Translations under genes and position numbers: made by a program | In this document: positions 11,368-22,432 of the stretch, in pieces | Numbering within the stretch: position 1 is the first letter of the stretch | Layout of the letters: each line of letters starts with the position of its first letter | Notes under the pieces: generated by a model | What the model was told of the DNA's origin: nothing | Database searches by the model: none | Seen by the model: the letters and a program-made list of their open reading frames with translations, nothing else | Source: Ahaetulla prasina | Lineage: Eukaryota; Chordata; Lepidosauria; Squamata; Colubridae | Direction of reading: 5' to 3' | Assembly (NCBI RefSeq): GCF_028640845.1 | Contig: NC_080540.1 | Location: 216,239,300 to 216,303,299, forward strand | DNA length: 64,000 nt

Positions 11368-12634
11368 TTCTATTTTATTCAGTATTTGTGGGGTAAGAGG
11401 CTGTCCTATGGAAGCTAGGTTTTTCATTCCATAAACCAATCTCTCTCTCCCTCTCCCTCTCCCTCCTCCCTTTCTCTCTCCACTGCTTCATCCACCACAA
11501 CCATTATTTTTTCCTCTCATTAGCAAATTCACTGGTATGTTAAGTACTAAGTATCTAATCAAATACCACGGCATAATTAAATATGAGATTTTGAAATAAG
11601 AGCAGTTATCAGCAGTTATCACCCGTTATGGGTGATTCATCACTGGAGGCTTTTAAGAAGAGATTGGACAACCATTTGTCTGGAACGTACCAGGTCTCCT
11701 GCTTCAGCTTGGAGTTGGACTAGAAGACCTCCAAGGTCCCATCTAACGCTGTTATTCTGTTATTTCTGTTACCATTTTCACTGATGTCAAGATAGATCCT
11801 ACAGCTATTTTGGAAGGATCTTCTTAGTACCATGGTGTTGTTCATGCTCCATAGCTCACTTTAGTTTTTTTTTTTTAAACACTTCACATGTTTTGTAGGC
11901 TCAAGAAGGACTTCTTTCCATCCTGAAAGGAGAGACCTAGTTCATAATGTCTGTACAAATTCGCCTGTTAGTATATAAAGATAAATTGCCAGTCTAAAGC
12001 TATAGATCATGGAAGCTACAAAACTGCCTCCCTACCAGGCCAATTCCATTTGTTTGATTAACTTTTCAAGAAAGAGAGAAGATTTCAAGGCCTTTATATC
12101 ATTTCTTTCTTAAATTCAGTCTAACCTCCTCTCACTCTTTAAGTTTAATATTAAGCATATAATTATATAACTGTAGTTATGATTGGCTCCCTGGAGCATA
12201 GTAACAGCCCTGCCCTAAGGCAGAATGAGATTTGGGGATAACATTAAAGGATAGCAAATGGCCAATCATTTAGCTGATTATATTTTGTTACCAAGCCAGT
12301 GTAGGAGACGGAAAATGTACGATTAGGAAAGAGAGCTCATTTTGTCTTTTCTCCCTCAGGCGCTAAAGTTTTATCAGCTGTCTCTTGCATGGCTCAACTT
12401 TAAAATGATGACATTATGAAAATTTGACATTTAACACTGCATCATTTTCATGCAGGGCTTTGATACAAAAGTATCCATCTGTAGAACCAGGCATGTTCCA
12501 CCAGGAAAGAAACGTTTTATTTCCAAATGTCTTTTCTTTTTTTTGGAGATAGGATGCTGAACTGTCATAAATATGCAACATTGGCAGTGTCCCAGCTTTG
12601 GGACATTGATACAAAACCCCATCAAGGGTGAAAA
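11368..12634 (+). repeat. 1267-bp tandem duplication, copy 2
   Basis: Direct repeat of 10101-11367. The two ends are the same except that copy 2 runs on into a TATTG pentanucleotide tract. High identity points to a recent event or an assembly artefact. Confidence 0.93.
11633..11768 (+). mobile_element. CR1 LINE 3' tail fragment (duplicate)
   Basis: Second copy of the fragment at 10364-10500, carried by the tandem duplication rather than an independent insertion. Confidence 0.8.
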
Positions 12635-12696
12635 TGATTGTATTGTATTGTATTGTATTGTATTCCATTCTATTCCATTCCATTCCATTCCATTCC
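12635..12696 (+). repeat. (TATTG)n/(TATTC)n pentanucleotide tract
   Basis: About five TATTG units, then about eight TATTC/CATTC units. It lies between the tandem duplication and a minus-strand SINE and is probably that SINE's tail. Confidence 0.9.
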
Positions 12697-12912
12697 AACT
12701 CTTCTCTGCCTTTATTATTTTTATAAATAACTCTAGGTTGCAAACCTACCTAATACTACTACTTCCTTCTATTTTCTCCACAATAACAACCTGTGAGGTC
12801 AGTTGATTTGACAGACCCAAAGTCACTCAGCTGGCTTTCATGCCTAATGTGGGACTAGAACTCTCAGTCTCTTAGTTTTTAGCCTGGTGTCTTAACAGTG
12901 GATTATGTCACT
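12697..12912 (-). mobile_element. tRNA-derived SINE (third head type)
   Basis: The minus strand reads from a tRNA-like start (GTTAAGACACCAGGCTAAAA), through GAGTTCTAGTCCCACATTAG and GACTTTGGGTCTGTCAA, to CTATTTATAAAAATAATAAA at the 3' end and a pentanucleotide tail. A second copy is at 54160-54378. Confidence 0.65.
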
Positions 12913-13179
12913 GCATTTAGATATTCTGTGACACCTGAGGTTATTAAACATTAGCCAACGGTCACAATTTTTAGCTTCAAAATACTCTGAACCAGTTTCC
13001 ATCAACTCTTCAAACTTTCCTAGTTGTGAGAGTTATCCAACATGTTTGAGGGCACCAGGACAGGGAAGGCTGCCCCAGACATTAATGCTAACCTATATTT
13101 CTTATTGTTACTAGTTAAACATGGGTGAGTGGTCTAGAAGCAAGGCAAATAGCTGAGCTGGTCAGCTGAAGTGCTAGTG

Positions 13180-13312
13180 CAGGGGTGTCCAAACTTGGTC
13201 CCTTTAAGACTTTTGGACTTCAACTCCCAGAGTCCCTCAGCCAGCAAAGCTGGCTGAGGAACTCTGGGAGTTGAAGTCCAAAAATTAAAGGGACCAAGTT
13301 TGGACACCCCTG
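13180..13312. mobile_element. hAT-like foldback MITE with perfect 8-bp TSD
   Basis: A near-perfect hairpin: the arm CAGGGGTGTCCAAACTTGG... is mirrored by ...CCAAGTTTGGACACCCCTG around a 3-nt loop in CAGCCAGCAAAGCTGGCTG. It is flanked by identical TGCTAGTG repeats (13172-13179 and 13313-13320). Each arm is about 63 bp with few mismatches and holds the GGACTTCAACTCCCAGA block. Confidence 0.93.
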
Positions 13313-13479
13313 TGCTAGTGTCTAGATCAGGGGTAGCAATTAATTTTCCCCTGAAAAACTGGGATTGTTGAAGAAGGCTTCTACCCCACCCCCTTATGCT
13401 GCCACCACACTGCTGCTCTGCCCCCCCCCCCCGCCACCAATAACCTACCCCTGCCACTGCCAATGTCCTGCCCCCTGAT

Positions 13480-13774
13480 CAGGGGTGAAATCCAGCAGGT
13501 TCTGACAGGTTCTGGAGAACCGGTAGCGGAAATTTTGAGTAGTTCAGAGAACTGGTAGCGGAAATTTTGGGTAATTCAGAGAACTGGCAAATACCACCTC
13601 TGGCTGGCCCCAGAGTGGGGTGGGAATGGAGATTTTGCAATATCCTTCCCCCAGGATTAGGGAGGGAATGGGGATTATGCAGTATCCTTCCCCTGCCATG
13701 CCAACCAAGCCACACCATGCCCACCAAGCCACGCCCATAAAACCGGTAGTAAAAAAAATTGGATTTCACCACTG
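13480..13774. mobile_element. hAT-like ACCGGT MITE
   Basis: Ends CAGGGGTGAAATCCA and GGATTTCACCACTG. The interior shows repeated GAGAACTGGTAGCGGAAATTTTG and CCACCAAGCCACGCCC. Flanks CCCCTGAT and (C)CCTGATG overlap with a one-base shift, consistent with an imperfect 8-bp duplication. Closely related to 18390-18654 and 54750-55037. Confidence 0.78.
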
Positions 13775-13847
13775 CCCTGATGCCAATACCACAAATGCAT
13801 TGGGCCAGACAGGGATAGCCCACAGACCAGATGTGGCCCTCAGGTCT

Positions 13848-13940
13848 AGATTATGCTAATGTCACTGACTAGGGTATTCTGGAAATTGAAGTCCACACAT
13901 CTTAAAGCTGCCAGGGTTGAAAAACACTAGTCTAGAATAT
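13848..13940. mobile_element. hAT-like foldback MITE half
   Basis: GAAATTGAAGTCCACACATCTTAAAG and GGGTTGAAAAACACTAGTC are the right arm of the CAGTGTTTCTCAA-end hairpin family. The left arm is largely lost. Confidence 0.55.
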
Positions 13941-14477
13941 AGTTTCCTGGGAAATAAGGAATCCTGCACATATCTGAATGAGACAGGATTAGTACCTACG
14001 AAATAATAGTCAGCAATCGAGGGAGAAAATAGAAATTGTGCCAAAAGTCAAGTAACTTTAAGGTTGATTCCTCTCTGGAGAACTATTAGGAGACAGATTT
14101 GGTGCCATGGAAGAACTGCCTCTTTCCATTTATTTTTTGTCCTACTTTGCATTTTTCCGGCATTTTATTTTTAGCTCTTACACATGGGAAGGCTTTGTAT
14201 ACCTTTGATTAATACAGCGTACTTGTATATTGATAAATAAAGCAACTATTATAAAAGCGCCCCAGGTTCTCGATGTTCTGTTATGTAAATGAAGGTGGGA
14301 CCTAACTGGCTTCTTCTGGAACTTTTCAGTGTTTAGGGAAAAGGAAGAGTGCACAATAGTAGCTTGTGATTGAGGTTAAAAAAATGTATATTTTTATTTG
14401 AATAAGCAAAAGAAAGTAAGTTGGAAAAATAGGGTTCAACAGATGGTTTTGGACTAGTTACTAGTTAACTAAGGTAT

Positions 14478-16915
14478 GTAGGAAGCACATCACAGTAGTA
14501 ATGGGGGATTTTAACTACCCTGACATCAACTGGGAAACAAACTCTGCACCAAGTGGAAGATCCAACAGGTTCCTAACAAACCTAGCAGACAACTTTGTTT
14601 CCCAAAAAATAGAGAAGGCGACAAGGGGATCAGCCATATTGGACTTAATTCTCACTAACAGAGATGAAATGATAGAAGGTGTTGAAGCTACAGGAACCTT
14701 GGGGGCAAGTGACCATGCAATATTGGAATTCAACATTAAGCAAATACAAGTAGTAGAACAAAGTCAAACTAGAGTCTTGGACTTTAAGAGAGCTAATTTC
14801 AATAAACTTAGAGAGATCTTGAGAAGGATTCAATGGATGAGAATCCTCAGGGGGAAAACAACTCAAGAAGCTTGGGAAATTTTGAAAAGTGAGATTATAA
14901 AAGCACAGTCTAACACAATACCAATGAAGAAGAAAAATAGTAGATCACAAAAGAAACCAGCATGGATGCATAAAGAACTATCTGACAAATTGAAAGACAA
15001 AAGGACAAATATAAAAAGTGGAAAGAGGGGCAAATAACTAAGGCAGAATATCAGCAAATAGCCGAGCCTGTAAAGATGAAGTGAGGAAAGCTAAGGCTCA
15101 CAATGAACAAAGGCTAGCGACAAAAGTAAAAATAATAAAAAGCTTCTTCCAACATGTTAAAAACAAGAAAAAAGTCAAGGAAACAATTGGCCCATTGCTG
15201 GGAGAAAGTGGCAAGAAGATGACAAGCAACAGGGAGAAAGCAGATCTACTTAACTCATATTTTGCATCTGTCTTTACACAAAAGGAAAAAACAATCCAAC
15301 AGCACTACAAAAAACAGATCAGAAACACAAGTTAAAATAGGGAAGAAAATGATAAGTGAACACCTGTCTACCCTAGACGAGTTCAAATCACCAGGACCGG
15401 ATGGATTACACCCCAAGGTTCTGAAGGAACTGGCAGATGTGATTTTAGAACCACTGAACTATATCCTTCAAAGATCCTGGAGCACAGGGGAGCTGCCAGA
15501 GGACTGGAAAAGAGCTGATGTAGTTCCCATCTTCAAAAAGGAAAAAACAGATCCAGGAAACTACAGACCTATCAGTCTGACCTCAATACCGGGAAGATTC
15601 TGGAAAAGATAATCAAGCAACGAATCACCGAACACCTAGAAGCAAACAAAGTAATAACCAAAAGCCAACATGGGTTTGTCAAAACAGATCATGCCAGACT
15701 AATCTTATCGCATTCTTTGACAAAATGACAAAATTAGTAGACCAGAGGAATGCTGTTGATATAATTTACTTGGACTTCAGTAAAGCATTTGATAAAGTAG
15801 ACCATAACCTACTACTAGATAAAGTAGAAAATGTGGGTTAGACAGCACCACCACCAGATGGATTCGTAACTGGCTGACCAACCGCACTCAACGTGTAGTC
15901 CTCAACGGAACTACATCCACATGGAGGGAAGTATGCAGTGGAGTACCCCAAGGCTCTGTTTTAGGCCCAGTACTCTTCAACATCTTCATCAATGACTTGG
16001 ACGAGGGATAGATGGGGAACTCATCAAATTTGCAGATGACACCAAGCTGGCAGGAATAGCCAACACTCCAGAAGATAGGCTCAAGTTACAGAAAGATCTT
16101 GACAGACTTGAACATTGGGCGCTATCTAACAAAATGAAATTCAACAGTGAAAAAAGTAAGGTTCTACATTTAGGCCAAAAACAAAATGCACCAGTACCGA
16201 TATGTGGTACCTTGCTCAATAGTAGTACCTGTGAGAGGGATCTTGGAGTCCTAGTGGATAACCATCTAGATATGAGCCAGCAGTGTGCAGCAGCTGTTAA
16301 AAAAGCCAACACAGTTCTGGGCTGCATAAACAGAGGGATAGAATCAAGATCACGTGAAGTGCTAGTACCACTTTATAATGCCTTGGTAAGGCCACACTTG
16401 GAATATTGCATCCAGTTTTGGTCGCCACGATGTAAAAAAGATGTTGAGACTCTAGAAAGAGTGCAGAGAAGAGCAACAAAGATGATTAGGGGACTGGAGG
16501 ATAAAACATATGAAGAACGGTTGCAGGAACTGGGTATGTCTAGTTTAACAAAAAGAAGGACTAGGGGAGACATGATAGCAGTGTTCCAATATCTCAGGGG
16601 CTGCCACAGAGAAGTGGGAGTTGGGCTGTTCTCCAGAGCACCTGAGGGTAGAACAAGAAGCAATGGGTGGAAACTGATCAAAGAAAGAAGCAACTTAGAA
16701 CTAAGGAGAAATTTCCTGACAGTTAGAACAATTAATAAGTGGAACGACTTGCCTTCAGAAGTTGTGAATGCTCCAACACTGGAAATTTTTAAGAAAATGT
16801 TGGATAACCATCTGACTGAGATGGTGTAGGGTTTCCTGCCTGGGCAGGGGGTTGGACTAGAAGGCCTCCAAGGTCCCTTCCAACTCTGATGTTATGTTAT
16901 GTTATGTTACTCCTT
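14478..16915 (+). mobile_element. CR1 LINE, 5'-truncated
   Basis: This is the longest CR1 in the window. It starts inside the ORF2 endonuclease domain, runs through the whole RT and C-terminal region, and ends with the conserved 3' UTR (GGTTGGACTAGAAGGCCTCC, CCAAGGTCCCTTCCAACTC) and a (TTATG)n tail at 16893-16910. Copies in the opposite orientation lie at 22433-23960 and 24255-25976. Confidence 0.93.
14501..16829 (+). pseudogene. CR1 ORF2 remnant (endonuclease and reverse transcriptase)
   Basis: The open pieces fall in different frames (14501-15037, 15081-15335, 15262-15612, 16134-16829), so at least three frameshifts disrupt the protein. The endonuclease C-terminus shows GDFNYPDINW and SDHAILEF, the latter with the catalytic SDH. 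RT blocks include [43 protein letters not shown] and the FADD catalytic box near 16030. The C-terminal region ends FKKMLDNHL. Some frameshifts are one-base losses in homopolymers (GAGGGATAG near 16003, where the minus-strand copies have GAGGGGATAG). Confidence 0.9.
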
Positions 16916-17318
16916 CACAAAACTGTTCTGGATCTTAAATGAAGGGGCAGTTCCATGTGTTTTGAGTTCCCAGGAGAAAAGCAAGATGTAAATACAAAAT
17001 AATAACGCTTAATGTAATGACTTCAGTTCATAATATTATACAATATTAATATTATTATAGCGTTTCATTTATTTCTTCATATGTTTTTAAGCGCTACCCT
17101 TTGCAAAGGATTCAAAGGCAGTTTATGCCTTTCACTAAAAAAAAAAAACCAAACAAAAGCAAGATAGCACATAAAACAGTAATTTCTAAGACTCCATAAA
17201 TCTTATTATGGACATCTATAGCGTTCCCCAGGATTTCAAGGTAACATGTTTTTTAGTACTACTATACTCTGACAACAGACCTTCAAGATAGACTAAAAGA
17301 GTTGGAGAGAGATAAGAT
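16916..17318. other. no recognisable feature
   Basis: AT-rich DNA with an A-rich tract near 17140. No gene or repeat recognised. Confidence 0.4.
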
Positions 17319-17752
17319 CTGTGATGGCGAACCTATGGTACACATGCCTGAGGTGGCACGCTTGTTTGTGGGAACAGGTGCCGTCACAACGTGGCACACG
17401 TTCCTACAGAGAGGGTCCTCGCGGGCACCGGAGTGCTGAAAAATGGCCTGAAAACAGGCTGGTTTTTTGGTCCTTTTTCAAGCCATTTTCTGGGCTGCCT
17501 TTGGCCTGAAAAATGGTCAAAAAAACAACCCAAAAATGGCCTGAAATACAGCTGGAAAATGGCCAAAAAAATGGCCAAAAACAGCCTCCCAAAAGGCTGT
17601 TTCCGGTGTTCCGGCATGCACGAAGACCAGCTGGCCAATGTGCATGCGCATGCCCAAAACCCAAAGACAAGCTGATCTTCAGATTTCCGGCGTGCCGGCA
17701 TGCACACGCATTTCACTTTGAGCACTCAGTGCCGAAAAGATTGCCAAAACAG
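17319..17752 (-). mobile_element. hAT-like MITE, CAGTGTTGGCG family, inverted copy
   Basis: The left end CTGTGATGGCGAACC corresponds to the right end of 8759-9236 in reverse. The right end TTGCCAAAACAG matches its left end. Flanks GATAAGAT (17311-17318 and 17753-17760) are identical 8-bp repeats. The interior has repeated AAAATGGCC and GCATGCACGAAGACCAGCTGG segments. Confidence 0.85.
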
Positions 17753-18109
17753 GATAAGATCACATTCATGTGAATCTATTGAATTTCTTGGATTATGATT
17801 CTTGGGTTATGATTCCTGGATTATGGAAAAAGTATATGTATCCACTGAATTTCACAATTTGGCATTGGATTTGAATCTGAGCGTTATCCATTTAAATTAA
17901 TTCTTTAAGCACTGCCATTACCATAATAATCAGCAGGAAAGCAAGTTCTTCTCTTCCTTCTTCTCCTTCTTCTCCTTCTCTTTCTTTTTCTAAAAACAGA
18001 CGTACGGATGACGGATCAGTTTAAAAATACTTCACCTGAGATTAAAAAGGGCTCATATTGAAGTTCCTGTTTACTATTTCAGTCCGTGAATGAGAAGCAC
18101 ACATCACAA

Positions 18110-18292
18110 TTTTGGGTTTTAAATTGGGTTTTATTTCTATTTTTAATTGGACGGGCTTTAGAATAAGTTTTTTAAATGTTTTATATTGTATTTATATTCT
18201 ATTTATCTGTTTTTAGTGCCTGTAAACCGCCCTGAGTCCCTTGGGAGATAGGGCGGTATATAAATATGATTAATAAATAAATAAATAAATCA
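18110..18292 (+). mobile_element. L2 LINE 3' UTR fragment
   Basis: TGCCTGTAAACCGCCCTGAG, GGGCGGTATATAAATATG and (AAAT)n, preceded by T-rich sequence like 3187-3330. It matches the tail of the L2 at 2555-3378, but no coding part remains. Confidence 0.78.
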
Positions 18293-18389
18293 CTCAGCTC
18301 ACTTTTCACTGCTATATACTACTTGAGAGAGACAGAGGGGAATCAATCCTTTTGCCTTCCTTGATCATGCATGCATTGTATCTTTAGCT

Positions 18390-18654
18390 CAGGGGTGAAA
18401 TCCAGCAGGTTCTGGAGAACCGGTAGCGGAAATTTTGAACAGTTTGGAGAACTGGGAGCAGAAATTTTGAGTAGATCGGAGAACTGGCAAATACCATACC
18501 TGGCTGGCCCCAGAGTGGGGTGGGAATGGATATTTTGCAATATCCTTCCCCCATGAATGGGGTGGGAATAGAGATTTTGCAGTATCCTTCCCCTGCCATG
18601 CCCACCAAGCCACGACCACAGAACCGGTAGTAAAAAAAATGGATTTCACCACTG
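18390..18654. mobile_element. hAT-like ACCGGT MITE with 8-bp TSD
   Basis: Ends CAGGGGTGAAATCCA and GGATTTCACCACTG. Flanks CTTTAGCT (18382-18389) and CTTTAGGT (18655-18662) match at 7 of 8. The interior is nearly the same as 13480-13774. Confidence 0.85.
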
Positions 18655-18662
18655 CTTTAGGT

Positions 18663-20274
18663 GTTTCAGAATTCACACACTTTGCAAATGCAAGGTTGCA
18701 GCTACAACCCCTTGTCTCTCTAGTGGAAAAGTCATCAGTAATAGGGCTTGGAAAAGATCTCTGCTTAAGAAACTGGAGCACGAAATGTAGTTAGGGTAGA
18801 CTAGATCCACATAATACCATATTAGTCACGTGGAACACTAACATTCAAAATCCCAAGTGTTACCAATCCTTTTGGAAATAAGGAAGATTGACTCAAGCCT
18901 ATCAAAAGGGGAAAGGATAGTGGGAATGCTACCTTTGTCCTAACTGGCAGAAAATACAGATGCTATCTCATCTTGAACCTCTATTTGCCACCATAGTGGC
19001 TTACGTAGCACTGAGATGTTCAAGACCATTAGTTTTCAATTTTAAGTTTGTTGACTAAATGTCCAACTAAAAACTACAGCTTAATGGAACATTACCATTA
19101 GTGGAGCTTTAGACAAGAAACATTATCTTACAAAGGATTACAAATGCAACATTTGCCACATAATAACACACACTCGTTTAATGGCTGTAAGTGTAAAAAA
19201 TCATGAATCAGGCAATTTAAAAGATAGCACTGATTTTAGAAAAGTGGAATGTCTAATGTAGCATTGAAAAATGGGAATAAAGATGAAATTGTGGTGTAGC
19301 AATCTGTCCTGAGCCTGTTTTGTACTGAACTATCACAGTAAATAATAATGCTCACAAAACTGGGGACTTTTATCCCTATTTAGAGTTCTCAATTCTCTGA
19401 TATTTGATGTAAAGGAAGGCAAACATTGGCCAGTAGACATTTTGAAAAGCAAAACATGTTATTCTGTTATATGAAGGCTTTATTTTCAGCCAAGAAAGCA
19501 AATAACTTGAAGAAATAATCCCGGGGTTTTCACAAGAGACACAAATGACCAGGCACAAATTATTCTACTTTGGACACATTATATGAAGATTTAGCTCTCT
19601 GAAGGAGGCTCTAAAACTGGGAAAGATGGAAGAAAAGAGAAGAATGGTAATTGCACCCGTGAAGTAAAGAGATGTCTTCTACTTGGGATCTAGACAGATG
19701 TAGATAAATATAGAAGAATATTAAGTGCAAAAACATCACACTGACCAAAGGTATAGAATAGATTATCAAGTTCTTGATTTTCCCAATTGTAATATATCAC
19801 GAAACTGAATGATCAGAAGGGTTGAAGAAAGAAAAAAGGTTTAATCTTGAAAGGTAATATTGGAGAAAATAGTTGAAAATACTAGGGCTGCAAGAATAAA
19901 TCATTCAATACTAGATGATGCAAAATCAAACTGCCTACTGGCAGCATTAATAATGAAGTTAAAGCTTAGCTAGTTGTGAATTGGATAACATGAAGATGGC
20001 AATCATTGGACAAGACCCTGCTGCTTGTAAGAATTGAAGTGTAAAAGAGGCCAAGAAAAGACAAAGCAGCTAGATACCATCATTAATGACAAAGAAGTAG
20101 TTCCCATCAAAATGTTTCTCATAAAATGCTATGTATTGGGATATGAAGAGTTGGAAGTAACTGAGAAACAGGAACAAAATATCAGGGAAGGATGTTTTCT
20201 TATTAATTTAAAAAAATAGATTCTATCATTTTTTGCTGCTTTACCTTTTGGATTGCAATTGATAAGAATAAAAT
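18663..20274. other. no recognisable feature (1.6 kb)
   Basis: The longest plain stretch of the window. It is AT-rich with only short open frames, and I see no splice-flanked exon, hairpin or repeat. It may be unique host sequence. Confidence 0.45.
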
Positions 20275-20397
20275 TAAACTGTACTGGATCATCCCAAAGC
20301 CATTTGTCATTTATGACTGTATGACTGTAACTTTGATGTTTGTATCCTTACGATGTATATTGATATTGTTTCCTGATTGCTTATTTGTACCTTATGA

Positions 20398-20398
20398 C

Positions 20399-20473
<75 letters not shown>

Positions 20474-21005
20474 TTAATTTATAGACCGCCCTTCTCCCGA
20501 AGGACTCAGGGCGGTGAACAGCCAGTTAAAATACAAAAAACAAACCCATACAAAATTAAAAACTACCCATAAAAAACTTATTCAATTGGCCAAGCTAAAA
20601 TACAATTACACCCTATAAAATCACTAAAATTTAAAAACCCCAATAAATCAATTTAAAAGTTTAAAAATTAAGCCAGTCCAGCAAGTCGAAACAAATAGGT
20701 TTTAAGTTTGCGGCGAAAGGTCCTAAGGTCGGGCAGTTGTCGGAGTCCAGGGGGAAGCTCGTTCCACAGGGTAGGAGCCTCCACAGAGAAGGCCCCTCCC
20801 CCTGGGGGCTGCCAGCCGACATTGTTTGGCTGACGGCACTCTAAGGAGTCCCTCTCTGTGAGAACGCACCGGTCGTTGGGAGATTGAAGCCGGCAGAAGC
20901 CGGTCCCGTAAATATCCCGGTCCTAAGCCATGGAGCGCTTTAAAGGTCATCACCAATACCTTGAAGCGCACCCGGAAGACCACAGGTAGCCAGTATCATT
21001 AAGTG
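20398..21005 (-). mobile_element. L2-clade LINE 3' end with 13-bp TSD
   Basis: In plus-strand order: (AAT)n (the minus-strand tail), the GACCGCCCTTCTCCCGAAGG hairpin, the 3' UTR, and coding sequence for FKALHGLGPGYL-type L2 protein (20723-20983 on minus). The perfect 13-bp duplication TTGTACCTTATGA (20385-20397 and 21006-21018) marks target-primed insertion into the Rex/L3-like LINE. Confidence 0.92.
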
Positions 21006-21115
21006 TTGTACCTTATGATTCTTGATGAAGGTATCTTTTCTTTTATGTACATTGAGAGCGTATGCATGAAGACAAATTCTCTGTGTGTCCAATCACACTT
21101 GACCAATAAAATATT

Positions 21116-21164
21116 CTATTCTATTCTATTCTATTCTATTCTATTCTATTCTATTCTATTCTTT
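21116..21164 (+). repeat. (ATTCT)n microsatellite, LINE tail
   Basis: About ten ATTCT units follow the AATAAAAT of the LINE 3' end. The same pentamer ends the copy at 42186-42868. Confidence 0.93.
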
Positions 21165-22034
21165 ATCATTATATTCTCAGCACAATTAAAGAAATGTTTA
21201 TGGGGAGTTTATAAGTAGCATGTGAATGCAAGAACATCCTCACTTTATGCTTCTGAGCATCATGGTTAACAGTAGTAGTTTTTAGTAGTAGTAGTTTCAG
21301 GCACTAGATACCTGGTTATTGCAGGATTAAAAAAAAACACCTTATATAAACTACAATATTTGTATAAATTGTGTATTACAGCCTGAATGCTGAATGCATC
21401 CATATTTTCCCTCCTCCACCTAGAATGTGATCCTGCAATTTAGCAGCAAAATGTTCAAAATGTTTAGGAGCAAAACGCCTTCTAGTTTTTGGATAGATTG
21501 AAGTTTTAAAGAGTGGGAATGGATATGGTCTGTCAACTGTAGGGCTCTTATTCTCATTGTCAACCTAAAAATCTCAGCATCTAAGTTGATGTCAAAATGT
21601 CATTGATTGCCTTCTTATAGCCCTCTGGAAGATCAGGAGGCTGATTTGTAGCTTTGGTGCTGATGGTTTTACCCGACGGATGGCAAGGAGGGCTTGGAAT
21701 AGTGGTGTGTATCTCTTTCCCTTAGTTTCATGGTAAACAGAACATTTTATTCATGTAATGGCTGAATAAGTAATACAGAATTAATCACTAATCACTAAAG
21801 GGTTATGTTTGGGCTTCACTTTGTTTTACCTTGTCTTTGGTAAGACACCTTTGTAGAATATTTATCACATTGAATCCAAAAATCATTTTGAGAAACAGAT
21901 CTTAATTAATTGTGAGAGCATCCCATCCTATTTTATTTAATTTTATTTATTTTATTTGTCATAACAGCATACATAAGCATAAGCATGAAGCAACTATACA
22001 ACATATAAGCATATGTATATATATAATAATTATA

Positions 22035-22432
22035 ATAATTAGAACTGCAGAAAAAATAATTGCTACCAACCTGCCTTCCATTGAGGACCTGTATACTGCA
22101 CGAGTCAAGAAGAGGGCCGTGAAAATATTTACAGATCCCTCACATCCAGGACATAAACTGTTTCAACTCCTACCCTCAAAATGACACACTGGACACCAGA
22201 ACAACTAGACACAAGAACAGTTTTTTCCCGAAGGCCATCACTCTGCTAAACAAATAATTCCATCAACACTGTCAAACTATTTACTAAATCTTTACTACTA
22301 TTAATCTTCTCATAGTTCCCATCACCAATCTCTTTCCACTTATGACTGTATGACTGTAACTTTGTTGCTGGCAATCCTTATGATTTATATTGATATATTG
22401 ACCATCAATTGTGTTGTAAATGTTGCACCTTA
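22035..22432 (+). mobile_element. Rex/L3-like LINE 3' end, interrupted
   Basis: Encodes the C-terminal blocks AEKIIATNLPSIEDLYTAR and KIFTDPSHPGHKLFQLLP, then 3' UTR matching 42660-42735. It stops at TGTTGCACCTT, where a minus-strand CR1 with (TAACA)n begins. The expected remainder (GATGAACGTATC...) is not found beyond the CR1, so later rearrangement removed it. Confidence 0.85.

Larger units (their letters stand above)
20275..21165 (+). mobile_element. Rex/L3-like LINE 3' end, split by an L2 insertion
   Basis: The left part (20275-20397) carries TATGACTGTATGACTGTAAC and the right part (21006-21165) CTTGATGAAGGTATC, CCAATCACACTTGACCAATAAAAT and (ATTCT)n. Both match the continuous 3' end at 42640-42868. 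They are separated by 20398-21005, which is flanked by TTGTACCTTATGA repeats. It ends in an AATAAAAT signal and a pentanucleotide tail. Confidence 0.85.
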
